Assembly: GCA_029717555.1 (NCBI GenBank) | Contig: JAMDHS010000063.1 | Coordinates: forward strand, 1-64,000 | DNA length: 64,000 bases | From: Peribolospora baueri | Lineage: Eukaryota > Basidiomycota > Peribolosporomycetes > Peribolosporales > Peribolosporaceae | Direction: 5' to 3' | Made by a program: the position numbers and the translations under genes | Notes under the pieces: generated by a model | Seen by the model: only the letters and a program-made list of their open reading frames with translations | Databases searched by the model: none | What the model was told of the DNA's origin: nothing | Shown here: positions 22,773 to 34,564 of the stretch, in pieces | How positions within the stretch are numbered: the stretch's first letter is position 1 | Layout of the letters: each line of letters starts with the position of its first letter

Positions 22773-23966
22773 ATGTCTGAGCAGATCGAGAGGGCTTACC
22801 AGAAGCAGGTGAGTGGCCATCATGGGACCCCCGCCTTTAGAGTCTGTTTGCATTGACGGGCATCGGCGCTGATCCGGCTGACCTTCCTTCTTCCCACCTC
22901 CCTTCAGCCCATCTTCCAAAACACCAAGGGTGTGAAGAAGTCCACCAGGGACAAGAGGTGGTACAAGGATGTCGGTCAGTTGGCGTTTCCACCACCGCAC
23001 CCGTCCGCACAGTCGATTTATCCTCTGCCCTCAGCCTGACCCATCTCGGTCTTCCATCCATTCTCGCCGTCCGTCACCCACTTTGATCTTGATTCTCCCT
23101 CACCAGGTCTCGGCTTCAAGACCCCGAGCGACGCCATCTTCGGCACTTACATCGGTGCATATCTGCGTTTTTTTCCCTCCTTTTTCATCTACCGAGGGCT
23201 TTGGAAGGGCTGAGGAGGTCGCCTGGCGCATAGGAGGATAGGTGGACGGTGTGGAGAGTTGGGCAAGCGGGACACGCCGAGTCCAAGGGATCCTACGGCA
23301 TTGGCGTTTAGGGAGGGGTGGAGCGTGGGCCAGGGCGGGCGGAGGACGATGACGGCTGGCCGGCATCGCGGTGATCGCAGGAGCATGTCGCTGACGCCCA
23401 TGATGGTCTCCTGCCCTCTTCTCCTTTACAGACAAGAAGTGCCCCTTCACCTCCACCGTTTCCATCCGCGGCCGCATCCTCACCGGCAAGGTCGTCTCCA
23501 CCAAGATGACCCGCACCATCGTCATCCGCCGGGAGTACCTCCACTACGTTCCCAAGTACAGCCGTTACGAGAAGAGGTGCGTTGGCGGCGATCTTTCTGG
23601 AGACGTTTAAGCTTGCTTTAGCGGCGTCTCTGGCTTGTCGCTGATTCAAGTATTCCGACGTTTGCGCCGCCCCCGGTCCACAGGCACAAGAACCTCGTTG
23701 CTCACTGCTCTCCTGCTTTCCGTATCGAGAACGGCGACATCGTCACTGTCGGTGAGTGGTAGGCGCCACGCTTGGGGTGACCTGGACGTGACCTACGCTC
23801 CTCCGCTGCCTTGCGCGATTCGGCTCACGTCTGTGATTCCCTTCTCGGACTGTCTCTGCCACTTGTAGGCCAGTGCCGCCCGCTGTCGAAGACCGTCCGC
23901 TTCAACGTCCTCTCGGTCACGAGGAGCAAGGCGACGGCTCGCGCCAAGAGCTTCGGCAAGTTCTAA
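22773..23966 (+). CDS. RPS11: 40S ribosomal protein uS17 (S11)
   Basis: Six exons: 22773-22808, 22908-22974, 23107-23154, 23432-23576, 23684-23751, 23869-23966; 462 nt, 153 aa, close to the usual 155-158. The protein starts [20 protein letters not shown], contains the S17 core ([37 protein letters not shown]) and ends KSFGKF, all classic eukaryotic uS17. It sits in the small subunit body and helps assemble 18S rRNA. The third intron, at 277 nt, is the longest of this gene. All donors are GT (GTGAGT, GTCAGT, GTGCAT, GTGCGT, GTGAGT). Upstream telomere-like boxes suggest the regulation typical of ribosomal protein genes. Confidence 0.98.
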
Positions 23967-24393
23967 GCGATTGCCCTAGTTCATGTCATGTACCCCATGT
24001 CCCCCCGGCCCGGCTCTCCTCGACGGGCACCGCGCGGCGCGGCAGACGCACGCGGGAGGAGAGTTCGTGGCCCCCATGTTCATTACATAGCAACAAAATC
24101 TATGGCCTGCCTTTATTCTCTCTTCGCTGCGAATTGCATGAGCGTAATGCGTGATGTTCGATGGTGACTTGTCAAAGCCAACTGACGAAACGATGCGAGC
24201 GGATATGGTTTGGCGTTGACAGACAGTTGGGCGCTGAGGCGTGGGAACCGACAGCGACGTGAACCACTGCGGAATGCGGCCAACGAAGCCGCACGATCAC
24301 GACCTGGGCGAAGGCGGACCTTGTCGTCGTCACTAGCGCTTGAACGCCCCCTTCGCTCCCTTTCTTTCCTCACTCTTTCGCTCCCTCGACATC
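23967..24393. other. Intergenic between uS17 and clathrin light chain genes
   Basis: 427 nt in tandem orientation. It contains the uS17 3' UTR and the clathrin light chain promoter. An in-frame upstream ATG at 24340 would add 18 residues to the next protein but the later ATG is preferred. Confidence 0.5.
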
Positions 24394-25814
24394 ATGTCGC
24401 TCCCCAACTTTGGCGAAGATTCCTCCGCCGACCCTACGTCCGACTTCCTCGCCCGCGAACGCGCGGCGCTCGGCGCGGACGCCAACCTCTTCTCGTCGGG
24501 CGACGGCGCGCTCATGGACGACAAGGACTTTGAGCGCTCCGCCTCCAACTTTCCCGCCCTGGATGGGGAAGATGACGGCGGTGCTGCGCTCGCCGCGGCC
24601 GCCGTCCCCGTGTCCGTGGCCTCTCCTACCAGCCCCGGTGACGCGACCGCCGGCGGTGGCTCCCTCTTGGACCTGGACGCCCTTGGCGGAAGGGACGAGC
24701 CATTGACGGGCCAGAGGACGGGCGCGGCGCCCAACGTGAGCGTCACCGCCAACGACGAAATCTCGTCCTTTGAGCAGGAGTACCCCGCCATTGAGGAGCC
24801 TTTGGTGGAGACGGAGGGGAGCGTGCAGCAGGTGAGACGTTCGGGTCCGGGTCCGGGCTTCGTCGCGGCCTGCGTTCTTTGGGCGGCCGACCGTGCCAGA
24901 GGCTATCATCGTCTTGCTCACGTCTCTCTTTCTCTCTCTCTCTTTCTCCCTTCCTCTACGTCTCCTTTCGCCCATTGCCCGCCTTACACCAGAACGGTTT
25001 CATTCCGCCTCCTGCCGCCCCCTATTCCCAGTCGGCGACGCCGTACACCGGCGCGTACATGTCCGCCGGCGAGGAGGAGACCGAGGCTGAGCCGATCAGG
25101 TATGTCCTCTTTGATCCGCCCCGTCCTTTTTATTCTCCCTGCGCCCGTCGTCGATTTCTTCGACGCTGATCCAAACTCTTTGATCCCGACATGCCACATT
25201 TCGAAAAACTCTCTCTTTGCGCCCGTCGTAGGGAATGGCGTGAGAGGCAGAAGGAGGAGATCCGCCGTCGCGACGAGGAGTCGGAGCGGAAGAAGGAGGA
25301 GTCGATCCACAAGGCCGAGAAGGACATTGACGAGTTCTATGCCGAATATAACGCCAAGAAGGAGAAAAACATTGCTGCTAACAAGTGGGTGTCGACGACG
25401 GTCGTAGTGTCATCCCGTTGCCGTCGTTTCCCCGAGACCTATTTCGACGGTCATGCTCTAGGCGCCTCTGCGGGCTGCGATCGGGGAACGGCGGCTGGCT
25501 CGCTCTCGGCCGTGCCCGCGGCCACGCGTATTTAACATGGATGATATTGACTCTTGCTCCTCGTTCATTTGTCCATTTTCACTCCCACGTCCGTCATCAG
25601 GGAGGAGGAAACGCGCTTCCTGGCGGAGGCCCAGAGCGAGCTGGCTAGCGGCACGACGTGGTCCCGAGTGTCAAAGCTGATCGACCTGCAAAACTCGCAA
25701 TCGAAGACGAATGCGCGGACGGGGCCTGGCGCCAAGGACTTGAGCAGGATGAAAGAGATCCTTCTGTCTCTGAGGCGGGAAGGCGAGACCGCGCCTGGTG
25801 CGGCGGGCTACTGA
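24394..25814 (+). CDS. CLC1: Clathrin light chain
   Basis: Four exons: 24394-24831, 24993-25099, 25232-25384, 25601-25814; 912 nt, 303 aa, somewhat longer than yeast Clc1 (233). Order of features: a short Asp-rich N-terminus ([20 protein letters not shown]) and an Ala/Gly-rich acidic linker; the [10 protein letters not shown] segment that marks light chains; a charged helix ([20 protein letters not shown], about residues 182-235) that binds the clathrin heavy chain leg; and a C-terminal block with [15 protein letters not shown] and [14 protein letters not shown], conserved in fungal light chains. It regulates coat assembly in endocytosis and Golgi traffic. I chose the ATG that gives the typical N-terminus; an upstream ATG at 24340 is possible. 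Confidence 0.95.
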
Positions 25815-26085
25815 GCATATCGTTCGTTTTTCTCGCCGCGTCGATCGGCGTGGCACTTGGGCCCCTCAAGTCAGTGGGCGGATGGACGGAGAGGAGTGGG
25901 ACGGTCGTAGAGGATGCGAAGTTGGGCGTCGCATGATATCACTCCTCGATTTCTTCTTTTTTTTTTTCGTGAACCTTTGTATATGATTTCTTCTGATCCC
26001 CTGAGTGTGCGGCCCAGTTTGCACACCTGTCGGACGCACGGCAGATGATCTTGTGGACGCTTGACTCCGAAGAGCATAATGTCAT
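25815..26085. other. Short convergent intergenic region (CLC1 / conserved gene)
   Basis: 271 nt between two stop codons. It includes an oligo-T stretch at about 25952-25970 and presumably both poly(A) sites. Confidence 0.5.
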
Positions 26086-27755
26086 TCAGCTAGCCCCCTC
26101 CTTCGCCGGCCCTTCTGACTGTTCTACTCTTCGAGACCTGCTCGCTCTTGTCGGCCTCCCAGAATGCGACTGAGACGGCGAGCTTTCAGTGTCTCGCCGC
26201 TCCTCGTCAGACTTCGTCCCTCGGACCAGCCCGCGCTCCAGACGCTCCTCACTTGGGGATGTGCTCCTTTCGCCAAGTTCCGCAGGGGCGTCCTCCGGCA
26301 TGTCTTCCTCGTCGAACTCGTCCTTCACGCCCTCCGTTTCCTCTCCGTCCTCCGTCTTCGCTTCCTCTCCGTCCTTCATCTCCGCCTTCGCCCCCACCCT
26401 CCTCAAACCCAAGACGGTCGCGCACTCCACCCTCCCTCGCTTTCCCCACTCTCCGGCCGTCTCCGGCCTGAACTCACAATAGAGCCCGTACCCTGTGCGG
26501 TTGAGTTCTTCTACGTCCTCGTATGAGTTGGCAAGTAGCGTCAGCGCTCCCATGAGAGAAGGGAGGGTTTGGGCGAGGGAGCGTCGGAGGTAGGCGAATG
26601 CCTGCAGCGAGCGAAGCGGAAGAACGAGGCGCCGAGGAGGCGCACGTCAGCGTAGTGTCGTCGCAGACCGAGACCGCCGAGGCGGTTTGGGGCTGGAAGG
26701 ACTCGCCTTCGAGGGTTCCACGACCGAACCTTTTGACAATCCTCGCCATTCATCGTTTTGCATCTTCATCACCGGAACCTGCGAAGCGGTGGCGACGTAT
26801 GAAACGTCTGTGTCTGCGAGGTGTTCGAGTCGTGGCGACTCGCAGCTGCCAGAAAATCGAAGCTCACCCTGACCCCCATAAGGTCTATGTGCGGCTGATT
26901 CGGTCCACCTCTGGTTTCTTCTCGCTTGGAGGCGTCAAAAACACCGATCGAGACGCCCCTCGATACAGCGTTCATGCTCGTATATGTTTGGGCTACGCGT
27001 TCCAAAACCAGCGCGACCCATCAGCGCTCGAAAGAGCAGCAATAGAAGTCTCGATAGAAGAACGAACCGACGACGTCGATCGTCGGTGCAGTACTCACCC
27101 AAGCTCAACGCCTCTGATCGACTGAACCCCAACCGTTCTGCCACGACGCATGCCCAAGCCGTCATGACTGGTGCTCGATTGATGACAGTGTAGCGAGTCT
27201 TGAGTGCGTCCTCGTCTAGTATCTCTTCGAAGTTGAAGTCCATCTGTTCTTCCATCGGCTTCTTGCGACGAGACGGTCCGGAGGCGGATGAAGCAGATGG
27301 GTCGTCGATGGTGAAGTCCATGTCGGCGGCGTATCGGGGGCGCTTGGGGGCCTTATGAAGCGGTATTGAGTAAGACACGGATGGAAGACAAGCATTAGTG
27401 GACCGACAAGCTCGGATCATGTCATATCTTTTCTCTCCCTTACCCTTTTGCCCTTCCCACTAAAGGCAGAGACCACCTTCTTCCTCGTCTCCTCGGGCTC
27501 CACGCCTAGGTCTTCCAGCTGAAATAAACTGAGCCCCGCCAGCTTGGCCGGTGAATCGAAACCGGCCTTGAGCAGCTTTCCTGCCACCGCCATGGCCTCG
27601 GACATGGGCAGGCCCCCGGCGACAGAGAGCTGCTTGAGCAGATCGGGCAGAGGCACCTTGGCGTCCGAAAGATGCGGCGCAGGCGTCGAGCTTGCGGACG
27701 CTGTAGGCGCCGCTCTCTTTCGAGCACTCCTGGGCGTGGACGACTTTGGCGGCAT
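26086..27755 (-). CDS. Conserved fungal protein of unknown function, contains a GC-AG intron
   Basis: Five exons: 27444-27755, 27099-27351, 26868-26992, 26707-26778, 26086-26601; 1,278 nt, 425 aa, phase kept. The sequence pattern resembles an uncharacterised family I associate with basidiomycete and ascomycete genomes, but I cannot name it. A helical N-terminal region (LPDLLKQLSVAGGLPMSEAM, then FQLEDLGVEPEETRKKVV, about 40-100) looks like a small helical SAM/HhH-type fold. The core follows: DFNFEEILDEDALKTRY, MTAWACVVAERLGFSR, SIGVFDASKREETRG, PHIDLMGVRVPVM, AFAYLRRSLAQTLPSLMGAL, GYGLYCEFRPE. The C-terminus is acidic low complexity. The fourth intron (26602-26706) uses AAG|GCGAGT as donor, the only one that keeps phase and gives a sensible EPSK-AFAYL junction. 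The gene shares a 229 bp divergent promoter region with NOP14. Confidence 0.82.
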
Positions 27756-27984
27756 GCTCGGCGACGTTGATATGATAAGCCTTCTTCGACGACGCTCCGA
27801 CACCACTGGCCACATCTGGCCGAACATAACCTTGCTTACTTAACATCGCCCGAAAGCTGTTGCCGCAGTATTCCCTTACTGCGGCTCTCTCGCCCTCCCA
27901 AAAGAGATTTTGGCTCCTCGCACGGACTGGAAGGATCACCCTTCATATCGCCAGATCGCACCAGCCAAATTTAGCCATTTGAAC
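27756..27984. promoter_or_regulatory. Short bidirectional promoter between conserved gene and NOP14
   Basis: Only 229 bp separate the two divergent start codons, so both 5' UTRs and core promoters must lie here. No TATA box is evident. Shared regulation is possible but not shown. Confidence 0.6.
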
Positions 27985-30900
27985 ATGGCCAAGGGTTCCC
28001 AACTGGCGCAGCTCAAGTCGGCGCTGCGCACTTCTGGCGTAGGCGACCGCAGGCAACAGGGCAAGAACGCGAAGAAAACGCATAAGAGCAGGGCTGAGGA
28101 CCCGACGGTCCGCAAGGCCAAGCTCGATCGCATCAGGGAGCAGTTCAACGTCTTCGATACCAAGGTCACCAAGGTTAAACATGATGTGCCTGGGAGAAAG
28201 CTCAAAGGCGTTACTGGAAAGCCCGGTAAGAGCAGACAGGCTGGGTTGGAAGAGGTGAGTGAGGACGGCCTTTCCTGCTGCTCCTAAGTGCTCGGAAGAG
28301 ACAATGCTGGTCACTGGGCCGGAAGTGTCGCCGCCACTTCCTTACACGGACGTGACTTCGCGTTCACGTTTCTGATGCTGTAATATTCCCTCATTCTTGC
28401 ATTTTTTATTTCACAGCGGCGAAAGACGCTTCTTCCCGAGTACGAGTCGCGAAATCGGGCTGGGGCCTTCGTGGACCGTCGTTTCGGCGAGAACGACCCC
28501 AACATGACGCCAGAGGAGAAGATGCTGCAGAGATTCACTACCGAACGTCAGCGGAGGTCTAAGGGTTCTATGTTCAACTTGGATGACGACGCCGGTCCTG
28601 ATGGTTTGACACACTACGGTCAGAGCTTGTCTGGGTTGGACGATTTCGACGATGCTGGTCTGGGCGTGAGCGATGAGGAAGAGCCGACCAAGGGTGAGCC
28701 GCCGCTTGTGGCATGTTTTTCCAAGTCTTGGGGCCTCTTTTGACATCTTATTTCTCTCGTATCGTTACTTTGCAGGCGCTATCGATCGAAGGACTGTGCA
28801 GAAGTCTCACTTCGGGGGTTTTGACGACGAGGAAGAAGAGGAGGTGAGCTGCAGACGCCTCCCCTAGGGTCTGCGCAAAGTCTTTCGAGTCCAGTCTCTC
28901 ATTTCAGACGTACCACGCGCTTTGCTCAACTGCAGCCTCGCAAGAAAAGCAAGGCGGACGTCATGGCTGAAGTCATGGCTAAGAGCAAGATGCATAAGGC
29001 GATGCGACAGGACGCGAAGGAGGCCGATGAGGACATGCGCATGGAGCTCGACGATCAGCTCGACGATATTCGAAGTCTGCTCTTATCGGCACCACCACGC
29101 ACTGTAGCCACGTCGTCCAATGACGGTCGCGGACCTTCGAAGGACGAACGAACAACGGACGAGACTGCTCCTAGCACCTCTGCTAAGCCAGCACCAACGT
29201 TCACGGAAAAGCCTGACGACAACTACGACCAGTTCGTGCGCGAGCTTGTCTATGACCGACGGGCAAAGCCTACGGATCGTCTGAAGACAGAGGAGGAGAT
29301 CGCGTTGGAAGAAAAGGAGAAGCTCGAGAAGGCCGAGAAAGCACGGCTCCGTCGGATGAAAGGAGAGGAGGTGGATAGCGATGACGACGATAATTCGGGG
29401 AGGAGGAGCAAGAAGCGCAAGGGCGCGCCTTCAGGGGACGATCTCGACGACGATTTCGATTTGGAGGACAGTGGGCCAGCACAAGGTGTGTACGGGCTCG
29501 GCGCGGGGCTGAAGGCGGAGGACGAGGAAGGGTCAGATGAAGAGGGAGAAGGTGACCGTAGCGATGAGGAGGAGGAGAAGGGAGAAGAGGGATCGGAGGG
29601 GGAGAGCGGATCAGACGACGAAGATGACTTCGCGGACATCGTGGATAACGACGCCGAAGACGATTCGGAAGGGGAGGGCAGTGAACTCGTCGCCACACGT
29701 CCTGCCGCTTCCTCAAGTAAAGCGAAAGGCAAAGCTCGTGCGAAGGAGAACGACGAAGCTATCTCCACTCTTCCATTCACCTTCCCATGCCCCGCATCTC
29801 ACGACGAGTTCCTCGAGATCCTTGAGAACGTAAGCGACAAGGACGTGCCGACGGTCGTCCAGAGGATCCGCGTGCTGCACCATCCGAAGCTCGCCGAGGA
29901 CAACAAGTTCAAGTTACAGGTCAGCCTCTCCATCATTCGCCGTCTGCGAGCGTTTCCCCATATTCTGACGTTTCTTTTTGTGTCTTCGCACAGGCCTTCG
30001 TCGGCATCCTGGTCGATCACGTTCTCCATGTCACTAGTTCGTCTCCACCCGCCTTTGATGTCGTCGACGCCCTCCTCCCGCACATCTTCGCCCTCACACA
30101 GACATACCCGCTCGCTTCTTCGAAGCACTTCGTATCAAAGCTCTCCCTCATGCATCGCAACCTCACGCGCGGCCTCAGTCGTGGTCCGCTCCGCCAGGAA
30201 GCCAGGACGTGGCCAGGCTCACCGGAGCTGAGCTTGCTTCGAGTGATCGGACTGGTGTGGTCCACGTCCGACTTTTCTCATCCAGTGGTCGCGCCAGCCG
30301 AGCTGCTCATGGGACAGTACCTCGCTCAAGCAAGGATCAGGGGTCTTAAGGACCTCGCTTCTGGCCTATTTCTCTGTACCTTGATCCTTCAGGTACGTAT
30401 ACGTGCCCGCTGTCCTGACGTCTTCACTCGCGCTGATTCTTACCCTTCCTTCGCCCACGCAGTATGAAGCTTTATCCAAACGCGTTGTTCCGGAAGGGCT
30501 CAACTTCCTTTGCAACGCCCTGCTTATCCTCGCTCCCATGTCGACCAAGAAGGTCTCGGACTTGCCCGGTTCCTTCCCGGCTCCGGACGTCAACGGCGAC
30601 CATACGCGTCATCTGAAGCTCAAGAGCCAGCCTGCGTCGTCGTTGCACATCCAGAGTCCAGACCTGTCCTCATTGTTGGCTCTGGACGAGGAGGAAGGTA
30701 CAGAAGCGGTGGAGCGTGCCAAGGTGAACCTGTTGGCCACCACATTCGATTTGGTTGGACGCTTCGCGCAGCTCTACTCCGGCGTGGACGGCTTCTTGGA
30801 GATGGTGCAGCCCTTCCATGATATCCTTGTCGGATGCGTCAAAGCGTCAAAACTGCCCGAACCGCTTCAGGTCAGTTCCGTCGCGTTCCTCCTTGGCTCT

Positions 30901-31376
30901 CGTCGAAAGGCACTTGCTTGTAATATCCCGCTGACGGACCTCAACCATCACGCACCGTGCCCATCTTGCAGAAGAAGCACACGGACCTTACGGCGGCGCT
31001 CACGCGACAGATCAAGTTTGCCGAGCAAGCGCGCCGTGCGCTCCAGCTGCAGTCGCACAAGCCGATTGCCATCGCGTCGCACGTCCCCAAGTTCGAGGAA
31101 GGCTACGCGCCCGGCCGACGATTCGACCCGGATGTGGAGAGGGCGGAGAGCAACAAGCTGCGTGCGCTGGTGAAGAAGGAGCGCAAGGGGGCGATCCGGG
31201 AACTGCGCAAGGACGCGCGTTTCCTTAACGAGGAGAAGGCGAGAAGGGTGGCGGAGAAGGAGGAGGGCTACAAGAGGAAGATGAACAAGGTGATGAGCGA
31301 GCTGCAGGTCGAGAGGAGCGAGCAGAAGCAGCTTGAGAGGCAGAAGAAAGCTGCCAAGAGGAGGGCGGGGAAGTGA
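27985..31376 (+). CDS. NOP14: Nucleolar protein Nop14 (U3 snoRNP / 90S pre-ribosome)
   Basis: Seven exons: 27985-28254, 28417-28693, 28776-28843, 28936-29919, 29994-30392, 30463-30870, 30972-31376; 2,811 nt, 936 aa, slightly longer than yeast Nop14 (810). The N-terminus [11 protein letters not shown], then [46 protein letters not shown] and a [10 protein letters not shown] box are all diagnostic. A central acidic Asp/Glu/Ser-rich region (about 360-500) precedes [17 protein letters not shown] and the helical C-terminal half. The C-terminus is strongly basic ([20 protein letters not shown], then [10 protein letters not shown]), suiting nucleolar RNA binding. Nop14 works with Emg1, Noc4 and Utp proteins in 18S rRNA processing and small-subunit assembly. 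A more upstream in-frame ATG (27910) was rejected because family members begin at MAKGS. Confidence 0.96.
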
Positions 31377-31881
31377 GCGCGAGCGGATGCCGAGGCGAAA
31401 GAGGAGGAAGATGGGACTTGGCAGGCCCGTTGTATGTTTTCGGAGGGATTCCAGGACGTTTTTCCGTCGAACGAGAAATGTCATCGTATTCAAAACTACA
31501 GGACAGCATGCTGGGACGAAAAAGAGACAGGAATGGACCACCACAAACAACGCGGGCTGAACCCCGTTCACATGGGCCGGCTCCACAGTAAACCAAGACG
31601 GACGAACAAACACTACGCCTACGCTCGCACACTAAAGTTTTGCCCGATGACTCCATGACACTCCCCCCCCCCCCCCCCCCCCCCAACCCAACCCCCCATT
31701 TCGACACAGGGACGTCGTCATACCATCGTCCCTACCCGTTCGCAACGACAACGACGACACCCCTCAGCGCCCACACCAACTTCGACCAGCTCTGTTCCGT
31801 TTGACCGGACGGGAAGCGAGTTGGGCGACACGCGATCGGCCTGGACGGTACTGTGCGTGCGCGGGATAGAGCTGGGACGGA
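31377..31881. other. Convergent intergenic region with C-run
   Basis: 505 nt between the stop codons of NOP14 and the SWIB gene. It contains 22 consecutive C at 31663-31684. No gene is seen. Confidence 0.6.
31663..31684. repeat. Homopolymer of 22 C
   Basis: A pure C run in the convergent region after NOP14. Run length in assemblies is often inexact. The complementary G-run could form a quadruplex. Confidence 0.9.
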
Positions 31882-33487
31882 CTATGCGGTGCTGTCGATA
31901 AGATCTTCCTTTCGCTGTGGTCGAGAGGGGCGGCGAGGTGGGGTACACGAGGAACCAAGACGGGGCGAGAGCACGTCGGCCCAGGTCAGTCAATCAGTCC
32001 GTCCGTCGCTCGTTCACGAAGAATCGCAGGGAAGGATGGCAACGATGGAAGGGGTCTCACCTTCAGGTGGTTTTTCAGGTACTGTACCGTTTTGAGACGG
32101 TCGCAGCAGCGTCGAGGACCGAAAGGAGAACCGAAGCGAGAACAAAGTCGACGTTCAGGGATGCAGGCAGCGAGACACAGAGGGATTCGGTACGGTGCGT
32201 CAGAGAGATACTGGGTGGCATGCTTACCTTGTTCATTGAGAAGCAACTGCTCGAAGCCAAGAGCCGAAGCGAAGGGCAGGAATGGGGAAGAAGGATGGGC
32301 ACGGTGAGAAGACATTAAGCGGCACCGTTACAATCTCCAGGAACGATTCGAATTCGAAGCGCGGACTGGCTACGCGCAAGGCTACGTTGCCCACAGGTAC
32401 TCACGTCATTCGGGTCTGTCCGAACACTTCCTGGAACTTGTCGTCGCAGATGATCTGCAAGCAAGCCAGCGGGGCGCCCTCCGAGTTCAACAAAAGCGCT
32501 TCGGGCCCGGGGCGGAAATCGCTGAAGGGCGGCGGTCCCAAGCGGGAGGACGAATGGGTACTCACGTCCCTCTTATCCTGCAATTTGTGCGCTCGGATGT
32601 ACTCCCAAAGCTTCTTTACCACTTGCGGTCGCGGCAGCTGGTCAGATGGAGGCGAGCAGGAGGCGAACACCACGTACACAGAGACGAGAAGGGATTGGCA
32701 GCGGCGAGCCGGATGTCCTGGTTAGGTCCGAGCGTAAGCAATAAGGCCAGAGATCCGATAAGCTCACCTCCGTCTCTCCCAACAGCTCTGCCAGCTGAGG
32801 GCTGAGGACGAGTGGCCGATTGAAAGGGTTGTTTGGGTTGGGACCGCGCGCCTTCTTTTTCGCCGGTCGCGGTTCTCGTCCGTCCTCTCCTTCGCCGTCC
32901 TCCTCTGCCTCGCTGCCGCTAGAGTTGACCGTGGCGGCGCTGGCTTTCCTCTTCTTCAGCGACCCCTTGGCCTTGCCGCCGCTGGGCACCGCCTTCCTCC
33001 TGGTGCTACCGCCCTGACCGCCTCCTCGCGTCGAGGGACGGTTGAAGTCGGCCTGAAGCTGTCTGGCGAGCTCCTCATCGGTGATCGTGGCCGACTCGCC
33101 TCGGGACTTGCCCTTGGGCGACGGTTTGGTGGCGGAGGGAGCGGAGGAGGCGGTTGAGGTAGAGGCGGGGGACGCACTGGGGCGGTGGACGACGCCGGGG
33201 CCGGGGAGCGCCAGGCCGTTGCTCGTCGGCCTGTCCATCTGCGCCTCCTTAGTCGAGACGACCTTGGCCGACTCGTCGTCGTTCGCCTCTTCCTCGCCGT
33301 TCAAGTCGTCGAAACACTCACGAATCAGGTCGTCGATCGCCGCCTTGTTCGCCTTGACGTCGAGGGACGGGAAGCGGGAGGCGAGCTCGGCGCGGACGCG
33401 CTTGGCGGAGATGGAGGAGAGGTCGGAGAGGCGGAGGATGGAGATGATGGGCTCCCGGAGGGACGGGATGCTCGGAGGGGAGGCCAT
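31882..33487 (-). CDS. DEK_C / SWIB domain protein (Tri1/Uaf30-like)
   Basis: Six exons: 32768-33487, 32566-32637, 32405-32454, 32228-32246, 32061-32081, 31882-31914; 915 nt, 304 aa. The N-terminal DEK_C-like helical domain (about 5-65: REPIISILRLSDLSSISAKR...IDDLIRECFDD) is followed by a Ser/Lys-rich linker with NLS-like KKRK and PAKKKARG, then a SWIB/MDM2 fold (about 222-300: FNRPLVLSPQLAELLGE, LPRPQVVKKLWEYIRAHKLQ, IICDDKFQEVFGQTRM, CFSMNKYLKNHLK). This layout matches yeast Tri1 and its paralogue Uaf30, the latter a subunit of the RNA polymerase I upstream activating factor. The SWIB end is assembled from exons of 50, 19, 21 and 33 nt, which are needed to keep phase and complete the fold. 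It is nuclear, chromatin- or rDNA-linked by family. Confidence 0.9.
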
Positions 33488-34564
33488 GGTGGGCGTGGGC
33501 GTCGTGGGGACGAGGACGAGGAGAAGGTACGAGGAAAGGAGAGGGCGGAAGACTGCCGGTCGGTGGATTGATCGATCGGAGTGGTGGGAGCAGCGGCGTC
33601 GTTCGTTCGTTGCCAGAGGTCGCCGGCGCAGGCAATCTATCAGACTTTACGCGTGCACGACACACCGCCCGCCAGGATACGGAGAACGGAGAACAGAGAG
33701 CGAGGCGAGGCGAGGCGAGGTGTAGTCGGCGAATGGTTTGCGGAACGGAGAAGAAAAGGCGGACGGTGGGCACCGAGCAGGGGGCTGGCCAAAGCGTCGT
33801 GAGACGGGGTGGGGTGCAAGGTGGATCTGGGGAAAGAGACAAGGAGCGATCGACGTTCCGTCCAGCTCGTCATTAGCATCGCCGAGTCGGGGAACGCTTC
33901 TTTCTTGGATCCTCCCACGCTCGTCCTCATAATAACTTATGAACCCCGTCATACGGCCAGCGATCCCACTCCTCCTCTACATCATCAAGGGCAAGGGTGG
34001 CCCTCGCCCATGTGGGGACCGTCGGCCGTCGCTGGCCAGCCGCAAACATCGGGAGCAGGAGGCTTGTCACGAAGAACGCTTTTCGGTGTCTGAGTGCCTG
34101 GAAGCAATGCAGAGAACAACGCATGCCGCCTCGTTCCATGCTCAACATTCTTAGAGATGTAATGTAGAACGAGGAACGAACGCAGGACACATGTGGAATC
34201 AAGGCGTCCCGCACATACGATAGATAGATAACACAGTGCAGAGCGAGCCAACAGTAGGTACGTCCTGTGCCATTCTGTTGTAACTACGAGAGGGTCCGTC
34301 GGGTAAAAAATTCAGACGAGAGCAAAGAACGGAGCAAACGAGTCCATCCGACAGAAATCTCCACGACCTCGCACAGACGTCGTCACTTCGGGAACTCGGC
34401 ATCGGAAGAGCCGGAACGAAGCAAGCAACCCGTCCCGCTCGTATAAAGTCTGACCCGCTCCCGCTCGTCCACCTCCATCAATTCGCATTTCACTCCCTCA
34501 TTGATCTACCTAGATTCCAAGGCTCACTGGATCGGACTGGGCATCGACATCCTTGATCACAAGC
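33488..34564. other. Divergent intergenic region (SWIB gene / AFG1)
   Basis: 1.08 kb between two divergent start codons; it should carry both promoters. No other gene is supported. Confidence 0.55.
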
